Part shown: positions 41,605 through 53,342 of the stretch, one piece after another
Numbering within the stretch: position 1 is the first letter of the stretch
How the letters are laid out: each line of letters starts with the position of its first letter
DNA from: Asparagopsis taxiformis
Lineage: Eukaryota > Rhodophyta > Florideophyceae > Bonnemaisoniales > Bonnemaisoniaceae
Length of the DNA stretch: 64,000 nucleotides
Direction of reading: 5' to 3'
NCBI GenBank assembly: GCA_030407315.1
Contig: JALQPE010002477.1
Coordinates: 51,087 to 115,086, forward strand
Notes under the pieces: generated by a model
The model's input: the letters and a program-made list of their open reading frames with translations, nothing else
Told to the model about the DNA's origin: nothing
The model's database searches: none
Made by a program: the position numbers and the translations under genes

Positions 41605-44409
41605 ATGGCGCACGACGATGAATCTCTTCCTGGCTGGCTTCGTGCCGGCGTCGCTCCCGGCGACGAAATGACGACGCCTACTCACACGCCGACTGCCGCT
41701 CCGCGCTTCGCAACTCCTTTGCCTGCAAGTCCTGAGAGCCCGTTCTACCTTCCCTTAGCCCAGGCATCATCCATCAGTGCGCCTGTTCCGGCGGTCGCGA
41801 GCGGTTCCGATGCGAACAGCGTTGATGCGACACCAACCGTCGTCGAGACCGTGGACGTCACGGGTACGCCGGCGTCTGCGACTGGCGGTCATTCTTCTAT
41901 CGGCGTTCCTCTCCGCTCCATACCCGCTCCTTCCTCCGTATCCCTTCCGTCGGCCGCGCAAAATGCTCCCATCCCGACGCCGCGCGCTCGTTATGAGGAT
42001 CCGTCCGCGTTTCGCTTTCTGCCGCGTACGCTGCCAACGTGGTCGGAGCTAAGCCGGTTACAGTATTATCCGCGCCGCTTTCAATGGGACCGTATCGCCG
42101 ATGTTAATCGCTACGCCGTCCTGCCCGGTCATCGCAACGCGCAAACGGTATGGGACGCGCGACGTGAATCGGCGTTGTGCGATTTGGCCGTACCCGCGAA
42201 CCTGCCATGCGACGCCTATTTCCTCGAAGACGCTGCTGACGAACGGCTCGTACGCCACTTGGCGAGGCTCCGTACAATGCGTCGCGACGAATTCGCGCAT
42301 CTCGATCCGTGGGCGGCAGCACCGAGCGCTGGCTTCTTATTAGACGGGGGCGTTCCGTGGAACGACGTGGAACACGAGGGGGCGACGAGCGAACCTTGGT
42401 TTCTCGACGCGAGTATGCGCCCCGAGGCGCGCCGCGAATTACGCTTGCGTCGCACGTCCGGATACTTCGTCACGCACCGCGACGTCGAGTTCCGTGAATT
42501 CCCTGAAGATCGTATCGGCGCTTTCTTCCCTCGTTACGCCGCGCGCGACTGGCCTGAAGCACCCGAATCCTTGTCGGTCCCTTTGCCTTGCGTCTTCCAT
42601 TACGCGCCGTCTGTCCTCCTTGGTCTTAACGTTCCTGTCGAAACGCGCTCGTACTTCTGGGCCGTTGCTTTAAGCGAATGGGTCGTAATTGTAGCCTGTG
42701 CGTGGCTCCATATTGCTTACGTTGAGCGTCGCATCGTGCGCCTAAGCGATAAACTTATCGCGGGGATCGAGCGCGTTGGCGCGTCGGCGGTCGTGCGCGG
42801 CGGTTCGTATTCTACGGCACACTTGGAAAGTCTTCTATCGGAACATCGCGCTTGCGCATGGGACGAAACGCCCGTCTTCGACGTCGCGCCGGGTATCGAT
42901 TTCTACGAAGGCGGCCAATGGTTGCCGTGGAACGCGGAACGCGGCAGTGTGGACTGGGCGCACGGTTCGCTCGGTGTCCATCGTCACACAGAGGTTCCGC
43001 ATCTTCTGTTAAAATCGCCGCGAAACCCGTCGCGCAGCGCGTTCGCGCATTTAGAAGCCAATGACGTCGTGACCGTCGATGCCGTATTGTCCGCGTTATC
43101 CACCAACGAGCTACATGTGATGCGTGCGACCAACTCGCGAGAGTACGCGCAATACCTCGGCATGGCGGCGTTGCTTGCCGTAGAGCGTCGGCGCTTTCGA
43201 GACGGTCGGTATTCGCTATTTTCGGAGCCACCTCGAGCTCCGATCGACGTTACTCAGCTTGACGCAGCGCTGCGGGCGGAGTACGTCAAGGTATACAACG
43301 AACTGCAGGAACTAAAGAAGGCCACTCAGGGTCAAAGTACTGCGGCGGCGTCGGGCGAGGCGAGCGCTAGTGGGGCCGCGGCGGGGGCTGCAGCCAACGT
43401 AGTTTCGGCCGTGGTTGACGACGCGATAGCAAGTGCGGCCGTGGTTGCTGAAGGCGTGGCATCGATTGCACCAGATGCGGCTGAACTGCGAACTCGACTG
43501 GCTGAGGTCGAACGAGCCCGCGAAGAAGCGTTGTCGCGCGTGACGTCCATTGCGCAAGCTCGCGACGACGCCTTAGTCCGCCTCGACGAAGCGAATCGGG
43601 CGCGCGACGCCGCGCACAAGACGCGAGACGAGGCTCTGTCGCTTTTGCAAGGGGAGAGGGAGGCGCTTACAAAGACCGAGGTCGGCGAGGTGGCGTTAAA
43701 ACGTAAGGTCGACGAAGATGCGGTGCGTATCGAACGCATGCAAAAAGACATCAATACGATGATGGGTCGGGCGGGCGCGCACAGGAGAAGCGAAGAAGAC
43801 CTTCGCGTTAAGGTGACGGAACTTCAAGCTCGCTGCGACGCGGCTTCGGTGGCGCGCGAAACGGCGGAACGGGCGCTTGTCGAAGTCGAAACTAACCTTG
43901 GGGCCGAGAGGGAGCGAGCGGCTAGTCGCCTTACCGCGGTGCGCGATGAGTACCAAGCGCGCGAGCGGGAGACCGTACGACAAGTCCAAGATACTATCGA
44001 GCGCGCGCACCGTTTGGGTACGGCGTTGAATAACGTCGTGGGTTACCTGCAGCGGTCCCCCGCGGGGTCGGTTGACGAACAAGAGTCGGCCGGCGAAACG
44101 CAGTCTGTAAGTGGGCTGCGCGCGGAAGCAACGGTGCGTGGCGCCTCCGAGGGCGTTGGCGTGGGGCGCGGCGGCGCTCGCCCTACGACGCGCTCGCGTG
44201 CGGCGGCAGCTTCGGCGGGTCGGGCAAGCATTCATCCACTTCGAATTGGCGTACATGATGGGCGCGTCGTTCGGGTGATGAATCCCGAGCGGCGACGCGG
44301 TCACCAGGCAGATACGGCTTCAAGCCGTGCTCGTTCGCGCGGTACTGCGGGTAGTTCGTCGAGCCGTCGCACGCGTCGGGACGGCGACACGCGCGCACCA
44401 CAGTCTTAG
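41605..44409 (+). CDS. Large antisense ORF of the gypsy element, function unknown
   Basis: 934 codons from ATG 41605 with no stop; the same frame opens upstream in the LTR at 41347. The N-terminal 110 residues are Pro/Ala/Ser-rich and likely disordered. The middle (YEDPSAFRFLPRTLPTW to about residue 570) is globular-looking, with Trp- and Arg-rich blocks. It is followed by an Ala-rich spacer. A long coiled coil comes next (LRTRLAEVERAREEALSRV, ARDDALVRLDEANRARDAAH, roughly residues 625-810). The C-terminus is basic and Ser/Arg-rich. I recognise no enzyme motif. The minus strand opposite it has only broken frames, so this strand is the coding one. It is intact while pol is dead. A structural, Gag-like or accessory role is possible, but unproven. 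Confidence 0.7.
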   Translation: MAHDDESLPGWLRAGVAPGDEMTTPTHTPTAAPRFATPLPASPESPFYLPLAQASSISAPVPAVASGSDANSVDATPTVVETVDVTGTPASATGGHSSIGVPLRSIPAPSSVSLPSAAQNAPIPTPRARYEDPSAFRFLPRTLPTWSELSRLQYYPRRFQWDRIADVNRYAVLPGHRNAQTVWDARRESALCDLAVPANLPCDAYFLEDAADERLVRHLARLRTMRRDEFAHLDPWAAAPSAGFLLDGGVPWNDVEHEGATSEPWFLDASMRPEARRELRLRRTSGYFVTHRDVEFREFPEDRIGAFFPRYAARDWPEAPESLSVPLPCVFHYAPSVLLGLNVPVETRSYFWAVALSEWVVIVACAWLHIAYVERRIVRLSDKLIAGIERVGASAVVRGGSYSTAHLESLLSEHRACAWDETPVFDVAPGIDFYEGGQWLPWNAERGSVDWAHGSLGVHRHTEVPHLLLKSPRNPSRSAFAHLEANDVVTVDAVLSALSTNELHVMRATNSREYAQYLGMAALLAVERRRFRDGRYSLFSEPPRAPIDVTQLDAALRAEYVKVYNELQELKKATQGQSTAAASGEASASGAAAGAAANVVSAVVDDAIASAAVVAEGVASIAPDAAELRTRLAEVERAREEALSRVTSIAQARDDALVRLDEANRARDAAHKTRDEALSLLQGEREALTKTEVGEVALKRKVDEDAVRIERMQKDINTMMGRAGAHRRSEEDLRVKVTELQARCDAASVARETAERALVEVETNLGAERERAASRLTAVRDEYQARERETVRQVQDTIERAHRLGTALNNVVGYLQRSPAGSVDEQESAGETQSVSGLRAEATVRGASEGVGVGRGGARPTTRSRAAAASAGRASIHPLRIGVHDGRVVRVMNPERRRGHQADTASSRARSRGTAGSSSSRRTRRDGDTRAPQS

Positions 44410-46127
44410 TTCTTGTTCCGTCTTGTCGCCTGCTTCGCTGCACCTCCTTAGAATAAACTTGTCTTGCTTTGTGTACGCCTTTAGTTCCTTTACCCTTGGC
44501 GCTTTCCTCGAATCGCGAATCATTCGCGCGGCAGCGCGGCTGAAGCATCGTTGCGTGCGGCTTGTGCGCTACCAACGTCACGGTAAGGGCGCGCGTGCCG
44601 TGGCTTGAAACCGTACTTGCCAGATGTCTGCGTCGCCGTTCGGGGGACACATGTACGACGCGCCTATTGTACGCGTGCGGAGTCGGGGCGCGTGAGACGG
44701 CGGGCGGTCTCTTGCAGCGGCAGCGTAGCGCTCGTGCGTTTTGGCAAGGAAGGTTGGCGAAAGGGAGGAATCGCAACGTGCATCTTTCGTCCGATGAGAA
44801 GGGGCGAGGGACAAAGGAGGGAGTGCGGAAAGCTGTGAGGGGAGGTTCGTCGCCGTTCGCTCGCGCCGTCAGCTCGCTGTGCGTGATTCCCTTCGTCGCT
44901 CGCTAGTTTCGTCGCCTATTCGCTTCGCACTACAGCGCTCGTCGCTTCGCTAGGCGGATTCGTCGTGCGCTTCTGGTGCTAGCGCGGGTCGGTGGGGTTC
45001 TACTTGGGGGTTTATGCGAGGGATACGTTTTTAGTAGCATGCCTCCGTCTTTCATCTTCGTCCTTTCGTTAGAGGGGAAGGCATGCACGTAGGTAGCATT
45101 TCATTCCCAGTAGAGACCCGCGTCCTTCCAGGGGCTGGCGTCCTTCCACCAAGTCCATACATTCCGCTGCCAAGCCGGGCGTGTGATCGACCAATCAGGT
45201 GACGACAGCGAGGTACAACCCGTCACGGCGCGAGGGCTCAGCTTGGCGGCGGCGCGATACAGGTGTCCCATTCCATGGTGCCTTTCTGAGGGGCAGTTTC
45301 CGTGGGACGGCCGAATTGCTAGCTAGCCGGGCCAGCCCGCCTTCGCAATGCCAGCGTCGCTCCCCTTTTTTCGCGCGAAAATATGTCGCTGGTTCCAGCG
45401 CATTCCGCGGTCCCAGAGGTAGTCGAAAGCCAGATAAGCAGCGCTTCATTGCGCTAGGCCAGACCCTTCTCGAACTTCGGGAGGCCTGCATTGACTTGCG
45501 CGTGCGACGATATTGCGTGGGCGACGACGTGGCGGCGCGTGGCGCGAATGCGGCGAAAAATAACCGGGCGCGGACGTCGAGTATTGCGTGGCGAAACGAA
45601 AACAAAAACTTGCGTGGCGCGATAAGTGGCGGCCCAAACGTAAGCGGGGGTAGGGTGCCATGAAGGCGCGCCAAAGGCATCTACGCGGCAGACGTTGAGA
45701 GCGCTCGTGGGGCGACTCAGACGCGTGTACAAATACAAATGTAGACGGCCGTCACTTCGAGCGCGGTAGTTCGCGTATCCCGTGACGCGTGGCGCTGGCG
45801 TTCAGTGCCTAAGTTAAGCCTAGGGCGACCCATTGTACAGAGTCGCGCTGTGAGCGACACCGATTCATCTTGCACAGCGGGGGTATAGAGTATGCAGCGG
45901 CGATGGCCAGTTATGCGGGGCGCAGCGGCATCCGCTTGGCGTCTCGCTTGTTCTTCCGGTGCGTCGCCACGTTTTTAGTTCGTGATGTGTGGCCCCGCGT
46001 GCGCGCAGGAGTGCGCTTGGTCGCGTCATCACTTTTGCCGTGGTTCACCTGTCGGCGGCAGCTCTTACGGAGCCCGCGGCTGGCGATGATTTGTCGGAGC
46101 GCGTCTCTGGTCAAGCCCTGTCGGGCG
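44410..46127. other. Gypsy internal non-coding region
   Basis: 1.7 kb, GC-rich, between the 3' ends of the antisense ORF and of pol, which are convergent. Open frames occur on both strands simply because of high GC. No motif was recognised. Confidence 0.5.
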
Positions 46128-49100
46128 TCAATTGCGTGGCGTACGGGATTGCATCCTACGGCTCCTGAGTCGCGCGCTCGCGCGGCTGGGCGACGTGGTT
46201 CGCTGCGCGTCGTCGCGCTTCTTCCTGCGGGCTGGTACCTTCGGCGGGTTCTTTCGGCGGTTGTGCGGCGTTGCAGGCTGGCTCGCGATATCGTGCGCGG
46301 GGGCCTTAGGCGTGCGTCGGTTCAGGTCTTTGCGGAAACGTGCGACCAACGGCGCGGGCAGCGAGCTCTCGGGCTCCCACGTATCTTCGCGCGGCGAATA
46401 TCCTTTCCACCTTACGCGAAAGACGGATGCGCCAGCGTCATCGATGCCTTCGGCCGTTACTTTGTCGATCATAAATTCGCGCGTCCCGTACCCAGACTCT
46501 GGGTTGACCTTGCGCGTGTTCTCGAGGTCGCGTTCGTCTCGCCGCGTCGCGTTGTCGGCGTTCTCCGCGTCGTTGGTATCTTCCTCGCCGCCGGGCGAAT
46601 CAGGCGCGCTTGTCGCGTTACGCGGCGCGAAGCGGATACGGTCGGAGCTAACGAGTTCGGGTACGCCGTCTATTACGATTTCGTAAGTATGGCCATGGCA
46701 ACCTATTACGGGGAAAGGACCAGAGACGGGGTAATCCAGCTTCGATGCACGCGTCCCTTCGCTTCGCTGCGCTTGCGCTGTCGCTCCCGCGCGGGTATCC
46801 AAGTACACTTGGTCACCCACCTTAATATCCTTATTCACCGCGCGTACGCCGCGGTCGAAGTCCCGTTTATATCGCGCTTGCGCCTTCTTCAACGCGCTTG
46901 CCGCGCGCGCGTAGGCGTCTGATAGCCGCGCTAGGAATTCCATACGAAGGAATGGCGTACTGCGAATCGTGTCCACTTGTTCCGTACCCAGCGACACAGG
47001 GTAGCGCGTGAGCGTAAGCTCGAACGGCGACGTATTCGTCGAGCGGTGTATCGCGCGGTTGTAGGCGTACGCTAGCGCATCCAAATGCTCATCCCAGTCC
47101 TTTCGCTCTTCGTCGACGTAATGGCGCAGCGTCGCGACGATGGTACGATTCATTCGCTCGACTTGTCCGTTCGATTGCGGGTGATACGTCGTCGTGAATA
47201 TGTTTCGCGTTCCCATAAGCGCGCACGTTTCCTGAAATAACTTCGAGCGAAACTGCGGTCCGTTGTCAGAAAGCAGCGTGCGCGGCGGTCCGTATACAAA
47301 GACCCAGTCTCTGCAAAAGGCCTTCGCGACGGCGAGCGCAGATACGCGTCCGAGCGCGATGAGTCGGCAAAGCTTGCTATAGCGATCGGCGATTACGAGT
47401 ACGAAGCGGCGTTGGCGCGGAGTCTCGGGTAGCGGACCCAGAATATCGATAGCGACGTCTTCGAGCGGGCGCGTTGCGGGAAAGAGCTTCAGGGCGTTCG
47501 TGTGGCGATATTGCGTAACGCGGTTACGTGCGCACGCATCGCACTGTCTCACTGTAGTGTAGACGTCTACGCTCATCATCGGCCAGTAGTACGCACGTCG
47601 AATTGCGTCGTACATGCATCGCGCGCCCGGGTGCCCTGCGGTTACCGCGTAGTGGTTAGCTCGCAGAATACGCCCCTTAATCGCTTCGGGAACGACTATC
47701 TGCGTGGCGTTGTCGAGCGGAGCGGTCCTCATGAGAATCCCATCGGGGGATAGGTGAAAACGCGATTGCGGCGCGGTTTCGACATCGCGCTTCGCGTTTT
47801 GGCAGAATTCGTCCGTCGCTTGCAATCCACTCGTCAGTGGACACGGGCGGTTCGATGCACGACCGAGTTGCCAGTAGGCAGTCTAGACTCGGGTAGTATT
47901 CTGCGTAGTCGTATAGTAGCGCGGTGTCGGTTCGAGCGTAAGCGTCCGCGTGCGGTTCGACGATGTTCACGGCGCCGAAGCAGGGTATCTCGTCAGGTAT
48001 TTCCGTTTCGTCGCCGCTTCGCGTGGCCATTCGCGAGAGCGCGTCGGCGATAACATGGCGTTTACCCTTTTTATATTCGACGTCGAACTCGAACTCGGCG
48101 AGTCGCAACCGCCAGCGCGCGAGTCGTCCTTCCGCAGAGGTCATGTTTAGAATCCAGCGCAGCGAATTGTGGTCCGTGCGAACCGTGAACTTCCGTCCTT
48201 CCAGATACGCGCGTAATAGTAACACTGCCCATACCACTGCGAGGCATTCGCGTTCCGTCGTCGAATAATTTCGCTCTGCGTCGTTAAGCGTGCGCGACCA
48301 GTATCCGACTGGATGTAATACGTCGTCGTCGGCGTCTAACTGTAGTAACGTGCATCCGATTTGGCCTTGCGACGCGTCAGTGTCGAGCACATACGGGTGC
48401 CCTTCGCGCGGTAGACGGAGGATAGGCGGAGATATCATCGCTTGTCGCAATGATTCGAACGCGCGCGTTTGCTCTGGCGTCGGCGCGGGTAGGTTATCTC
48501 CTTGGTCCTTCTTCAGCAGCTGCGTAAGCGGCGCGGCTATGAACGCGAATTTCTCGACGAATCGGCGGTATACGTTGCACGTCCCCAGGAAGCTGCGCAG
48601 CTGCGTTTTCGTCGTCGGATACGTCGCATCGCGCAGCGCGTCGCATTTCGTCGTCGGTACGGATAGCTTCCCCGGCGAAATAGTATGTCCCAGGTAGTCC
48701 ACCGAGCGCTTGAAGAACTCAGTCTTCGCGAATTTAAGCGAAACGCCAGCGCGTCCGAGGATTCCCAGTATCTCGTCGACGTGATGGACGTGCGCGTTTA
48801 CGTCGGCGGAGAAGATGATTACGTAATCCAGGTAAACAAGGCAGTGCTGCTATTTCACGTTCGCGAGCAAGATATCGAGCGCGCGCTGAAACGTCGCGGG
48901 CGCGTTCGATAGTCCAAAGGGCATACGGCGGAAGCGATACGTACCAACGTGCGACGTAAAAGTAGTCTTGTCGCGGTCGGCGTGCGCTACCGGGATCTGC
49001 CAGTATCCCGAGTTGCAGTCCAGCGTGGTGAAAACCGTCGCGTTACCGAGCGAATCGACGCAATCGTCCATGCGCAGGATCGGATACGCGTCCTTCACGG

Positions 49101-50328
49101 TAGCGGCGTTTAGACGGCGGTAGTCGATGCAGAAGCGAGAAGTCCCGTCCTTCTTGGGTACGACTACGACCGGGCTCACCCACTCCGACGTAGCAGGTTC
49201 GATCACTCCAGCGCGGAGCATCTTTTCCACTTGCGTACGGATAATTTCGCGCGACGCGTGTCCGGCGCGGTACGGCGGTTGGTTGACGGGGGTCGCCCCC
49301 GGAACCAGTTCGATGCGGTGTTCTGTCGCGTGGATGGCTCCGAGTGTGCCATTCCACATTCGCTCGTGCTTTCGCAGCATCTCGATAATTCGCGCGTGTA
49401 GGTCGTCGTCCACCCGCTCATCGCGTAGCGTCGCGCGCAAGAGGTTTTCCCAATGCGGCGTCGCGTTCACAATTCCGTCGGTGTCGCGTGGTGTCGCATT
49501 GTCGGGCGGTCGATCTTGCGGAGTTGGCGCCTCTTGCGCCACTTGCAGGCAACCTACGGGGCTGGGCACTGCGGCGCCCACCTTCATGCCTTTGGGCAAT
49601 ACCTGTAGGCGGGTGCCGGCGTTGTGCACATGCACACTGAAGGGCACGTTCCTTTTAACCTGCGTTTCACCGTTGGCTAGACGAAGCAACTTCTGCCCGT
49701 AGAGGTCGGTCGCGGGTATCGTGATGCAGCGTCCGTCAGCGCCCGTGGTGACTTCGATAGCTCGCGTCGCGTGCGGCGGAATCGACGTGCGGCGCGCAAA
49801 GAGGATTGGCGCGAAATCTGTTGGTCGGGTAGTCTTGGGGGTCGCGCGCGCTGCGGTTCGCGTTCGGTTTTCGCGCGCAGCGACGTTCGCGCGTTCAATA
49901 TTGTCCTCCTCGCGGGAGTCCATCGTAGTGACGATTAGGTTGTGGACTTGCGCCCTCATCTGAGCCGTCAATCCACGTGATTGGCCCTTGATAGCGCGGT
50001 CCACCGCAGCTCGTACTTCTGCCTGGAGCATGCATTGGAACGTAGGGTCGTCCACTACTTGTCGAACCAAGCTCGGAAGCGTTGCGGACGGCGTAGCGTG
50101 CACGTCGGGAACGCGGAACTCGGCCTCGCGCTTCGTTGCGGCGCCATCTTCGGACGTTTGCGCGTCGTTGTCGATGCTCGCGAGCGCTTGCGTCGGTAGC
50201 GGCGGCCAGGGTGAAGCGGTAGGGTCAGGGATGTGTGAAGCGACCAGTGCGTCGACTGTGTGCGTTTGCGACGCGACTGGCGGCGGTTCGGTCGGCGCAT
50301 TCGATCGCTCGGGCGCGGATGGATCCAT
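46128..50328 (-). pseudogene. Gypsy Pol: RT, RNase H, integrase and chromodomain
   Basis: The first segment (50328-48853) has an unplaced N-terminal region and RT blocks (GVIEPATSEWVSPVVVVPKKDG, CIDYRRLNAAT, TTLDCNSGYWQIPVA, RMPFGLSNAPATFQRALD). A TAG at 48850-48852 interrupts it. The same frame continues with VYLDYVIIFS, in which the second catalytic Asp of YLDD is Tyr (48823-48825), then RNase H (YVLDTDASQGQIG, TTERECLAVVWA, RTDHNSLRW, HVIADALSR). A 1-nt shift near 47825 leads to integrase: zinc finger (H...CDACARNRV), core D/D/E (VAIDILGPLP, LLSDNGPQFRS, NGQVERMNR) and a chromodomain (FRVRWKGYSPREDTWEP, about 46484-46335). RT-before-integrase order plus the chromodomain identifies a chromovirus. 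The stop, the frameshift and the active-site change make it inactive. Confidence 0.93.
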
Positions 50329-50905
50329 CGGCGCGGGTGCGTTCGATCGTCGCCTAGGGAAAAGGGAAAAAGGGATGATGAGGAAGGAGAAAAGGGAATT
50401 CGGCGCGCGTCAAAATCGAGCGTCGGCGCGTCGAAAAATTGGCAAGTAAAAAGGGAAGCGCTTCCCGAAATTTGTCTGCGTATCGGGCGCGCGTAGTAGG
50501 AGTGAGGGGGACGAGTTCGCTCGCAGGAGGGCTTCTTCCTCGCTCGGAACGCGCAAAGACGGGTCTCGATTGTCCGCGAACCCAATATTTTCGGCACCGC
50601 CGAACCCGCGTTAGGGTTGCGAACTAGCGCGCGCACGCGCTGCGTCTTCGATCGCTTCGTTCCGCGCTGCGAACCGTCGTAGTAGAGATATGGTAGTTAT
50701 ACAAACCAGAGAGGCTATAGCACCGTTTCCGAGATAGCGATACGCGCGCACGCGTCAATCGCCCTCGCTGTCGCGCACGACGAACGGATAAAGGAGGAAT
50801 TAGAGTAAGCGATAGGTTTGGCGTCCCGTGTTTTCCCCAAGCGGAGTTTCTGTGCTTCGCTGAGTTCGCACGTCGGTTCGCGCAATTCTAGGTCGAGAGA
50901 CCGGT

Positions 50906-51703
50906 TGTAGGACCAGCCGGGGTGGCGATCGCTAAGGGAGTTCTAGAATTGCAGCCGTGTCAGGGCGAGGTGAACCGTAACGCGCTGGTTGAACTTGCGT
51001 TCGCGCGTCGCTCGGTCGCGCTGGCGAACGGGTGGTACAACGGCGGAACGCGTAGGGAACGATCGCAACACGGGATTCGCGGGCCGGCGCAAGCCGTGAT
51101 CTCAGGGTGAGATCACCGAGTAAACTCGAGCACAACGCGATCCACACAGGGGTCGTAAATCCCTGGCCTAGTGGCGTGCGACGCAACGCGCGCTATCGCG
51201 GTGCGACGCGGTTCGAAGATCGGGTTATGCGCAGCGCGCACGCGAACGTCGGCGATCGTGAGCAACCCGCACGCAACGTTGTAACGCAATCGGTCCTCGC
51301 GATTCGCTAAACGCTTAACTCGTAGCTGCGAAGATGCTGGCCGTTTATTGGTAAGGTGCGAAGCAGAACAACCATTAGTAGCTAACTACCTAGGACAGGT
51401 TGTCCTTGCGCGGCCGGCCGGCGGCCGCTCGCTCGCACGCAAAAAAAGGGAAATACTTGGGAAAAAGACTTTCGTCATAAAAAACCCAAAAAGGGAAAAT
51501 AAAGGGAAATTCGCAAAAAACGCTACACGTGGCGCCAAGCTCGCAGGTTCGTTCGCGCGCACGCGTTCGCTCAGGCGTGCCGTGACACGTAATCGGATCG
51601 CTACGCGTACGCTCGCTTACTAACTAATTCGCGGATGCATGCGGACTCAGCCAGACGCAGTCGTTACGAGCGCGCGCGCGTCGACCGAATAAATTGTACC
51701 ACA
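50906..51703 (-). repeat. 5' LTR of the gypsy element (element orientation)
   Basis: 798-bp copy of 40616-41415, followed on the plus strand by the ATCAT duplication and the resumed reading frame of the interrupted gene. Confidence 0.93.
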
Positions 51704-52618
51704 ATCATGATCCATATTATACAAGGTGGGAGAAAGGTGGCGTTTTCGGATGTAAGGTCTTGGAGATTTTCGGGTAGCGTGCAGCCGAAATTCGTGGAAG
51801 AGATCATCGCTGAAGGCAGGATTCTGTACGATGCAATGCCCGAAAAGGGATATCCCTGCGTGGGGTATGATGATGGAACGTTCCTACTCGGGCGGAAAAT
51901 TATGTGCGCAGGATAGCAGCCGACTGCGTGGCGCAGAGGAAAATGCTCTGTCGGAAACGTTGACGGTCACGATGAGCGGGAAGAGATTGAACTGTCGGAG
52001 GAGTCCAGCTACAGTAGCGCTGAGGATAGTCGTAAAGCTGGGGAGCCGGATTACAAGCGTGTTAAAACCGAAGATGGAGAAGTGAGGGCATAGAGGACGT
52101 CGAATGAGAGGCAGCTGGAGACCAGGGTGCGAGTTCTGGAGGATGCAATGTCGTTGTTGGACGCTGGGAAGTTGAATTGTTCCAGCAGCATCGTCGATAA
52201 TGTTTATCTGATGCTGTTGTCGATGATGCGGAGAGGAGTGGAGAAGATGGTAGAACAGGCTGTACGAATACCGACTGGAAGCTCTAGTCGCGTGTTCTCT
52301 ACAAGTATGGTGGACGGAGCTATGATGTGCGGAAATCTGGTGACTTCTCCGATACAAGTTCCTGCTGCATTGTGCAGCGGGATATTCAGAGAGTTACTGA
52401 AGGGAACAATAGACCTATACGGTGAAGGTCGGTACGATGTGTATCCTAATTTACACTCGGCAGTGCATGGAACTGGAAACGAAGCGATCACAGTGGTTTG
52501 CAGTAACTTTGCTGTGCAATCCGACATGCTAGGAATATATCTTTATTGCAGTGCAGCGAAATGCTTGTTCACACCCATAACGTGTCTACTACTGACGGGA
52601 AAGATGGAGAAGAAGTGA

Positions 52619-53342
52619 ATGGAGAGAGCTTTTGGAAGCAGGGCAGCCTGCAAATATTGGGGACGGCACTTTGTGAGGATGATGGAGGGAATAGTGAGAA
52701 TGGACCGGTATCGATGAGCATCGGGAGCAGCATGTTCTGTGCGTTGCGGAGGGAACAATCTGCACAGTGTGCAGTTCGACGGGATCGCAAAATAGTGCAG
52801 GGACAGTACGTTTCGAAGATGGAGGTTGAGAGTCGGGAGGGGGCATGCCCAATTCATTCAGAGGTTCGCAGTGGATGTTTCAATGGAGGCAGAACTCGAA
52901 GGAACGGAGTTGTGAAGAGTTTCCGGGTGGAATGGGGGCCTGTTGGGCAGAGGAAACGTGGAAGGAATGGAGAGGGGCAGTGGGGTTATTTGTGAGTTTA
53001 CGTACCATATGTTTTAATCCATGGTGTTGGAGAACCGCGAAGGATAGCCAGACTGCTGTCCGAAGAAGTAGTGAACAGGGCAGTAGGGGCGGAAAGAATG
53101 GAAAAGCTAGCCGAGAAGTACCTGATATAAAATGATAAACAAATGGATGAGTAGAATATGAAAGGAGAACGGTAAAGGTTTGAAGGTTTCAAAGAAGACT
53201 ACAGTTTACATTATAGTTTGAAGCTACTAGGTATAAGCGGAAAGGAGAAGTCACATGACGAGGGATATTCCAAGCTCGTCAGCCTCCTGCAAAGCTTGAT
53301 AGTCTTCTGTAACGTTGCAGGGAGGATCGAGGTCCTCAGTTG
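52619..53342. other. No clear gene
   Basis: Coding-like fragments of the interrupted upstream gene may extend in shifted frames to about 52950. Beyond that nothing is recognisable before the convergent gene. Confidence 0.35.

Larger units (their letters stand above)
40616..51703 (-). mobile_element. Ty3/gypsy chromovirus with an antisense ORF
   Basis: 11.1-kb element between 800-bp LTRs with TG...CA ends, flanked by the target duplication ATCAT (40611-40615, 51704-51708). Pol reads on the minus strand, and the purine tract beside 41415 on that strand fixes the orientation. Domain content is RT, RNase H, integrase and a C-terminal chromodomain. A canonical Gag zinc knuckle and protease were not found. 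A 934-codon ORF runs antisense between pol and the 3' LTR. Pol is dead, although the LTRs are still nearly identical. Confidence 0.93.
40296..52618 (+). pseudogene. Unrecognised gene with Tudor-like N-terminus, split by a gypsy element
   Basis: The first part (40296-40610) encodes MTNRRESARIRCKSEKAI followed by a Tudor/SH3-like stretch (VGSRIEVWFEVSGVGMWWGGKVVSL ... GALVDVERENGVYVPGVVE). After the gypsy element and its TSD the frame resumes at 51709 (VAFSDVRSWRFSG, VGYDDGTFLLGRKI). It passes an acidic stretch with EEIELSEESSYSSAED and a probable coiled coil (QLETRVRVLEDAMSLLDAG), and ends at 52618. Two in-frame TAG codons (51914-51916, 52091-52093) interrupt the second part. The C-terminal 160 residues match no family I know. 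Further coding-like sequence may continue in other frames to about 52950. The repeated Gly/Trp-containing barrel motifs suggest a chromatin or nucleic-acid-binding role, which is inference. It could be a transposon-borne gene. Confidence 0.55.

Noticed and set aside
43332..44304. Long minus-strand frames opposite the gypsy antisense ORF
   Set aside because: They are mirror frames of a GC-rich coding strand, broken and low-complexity (Ala/Ser/Arg), without domains.
45195..45680. Overlapping 150-160 codon ORFs on both strands
   Set aside because: High GC makes open frames common here. They mirror each other and show no motif.
45870..46922. 350-codon plus-strand ORF opposite the gypsy integrase
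   Set aside because: It is the antisense shadow of the integrase/chromodomain coding frame.
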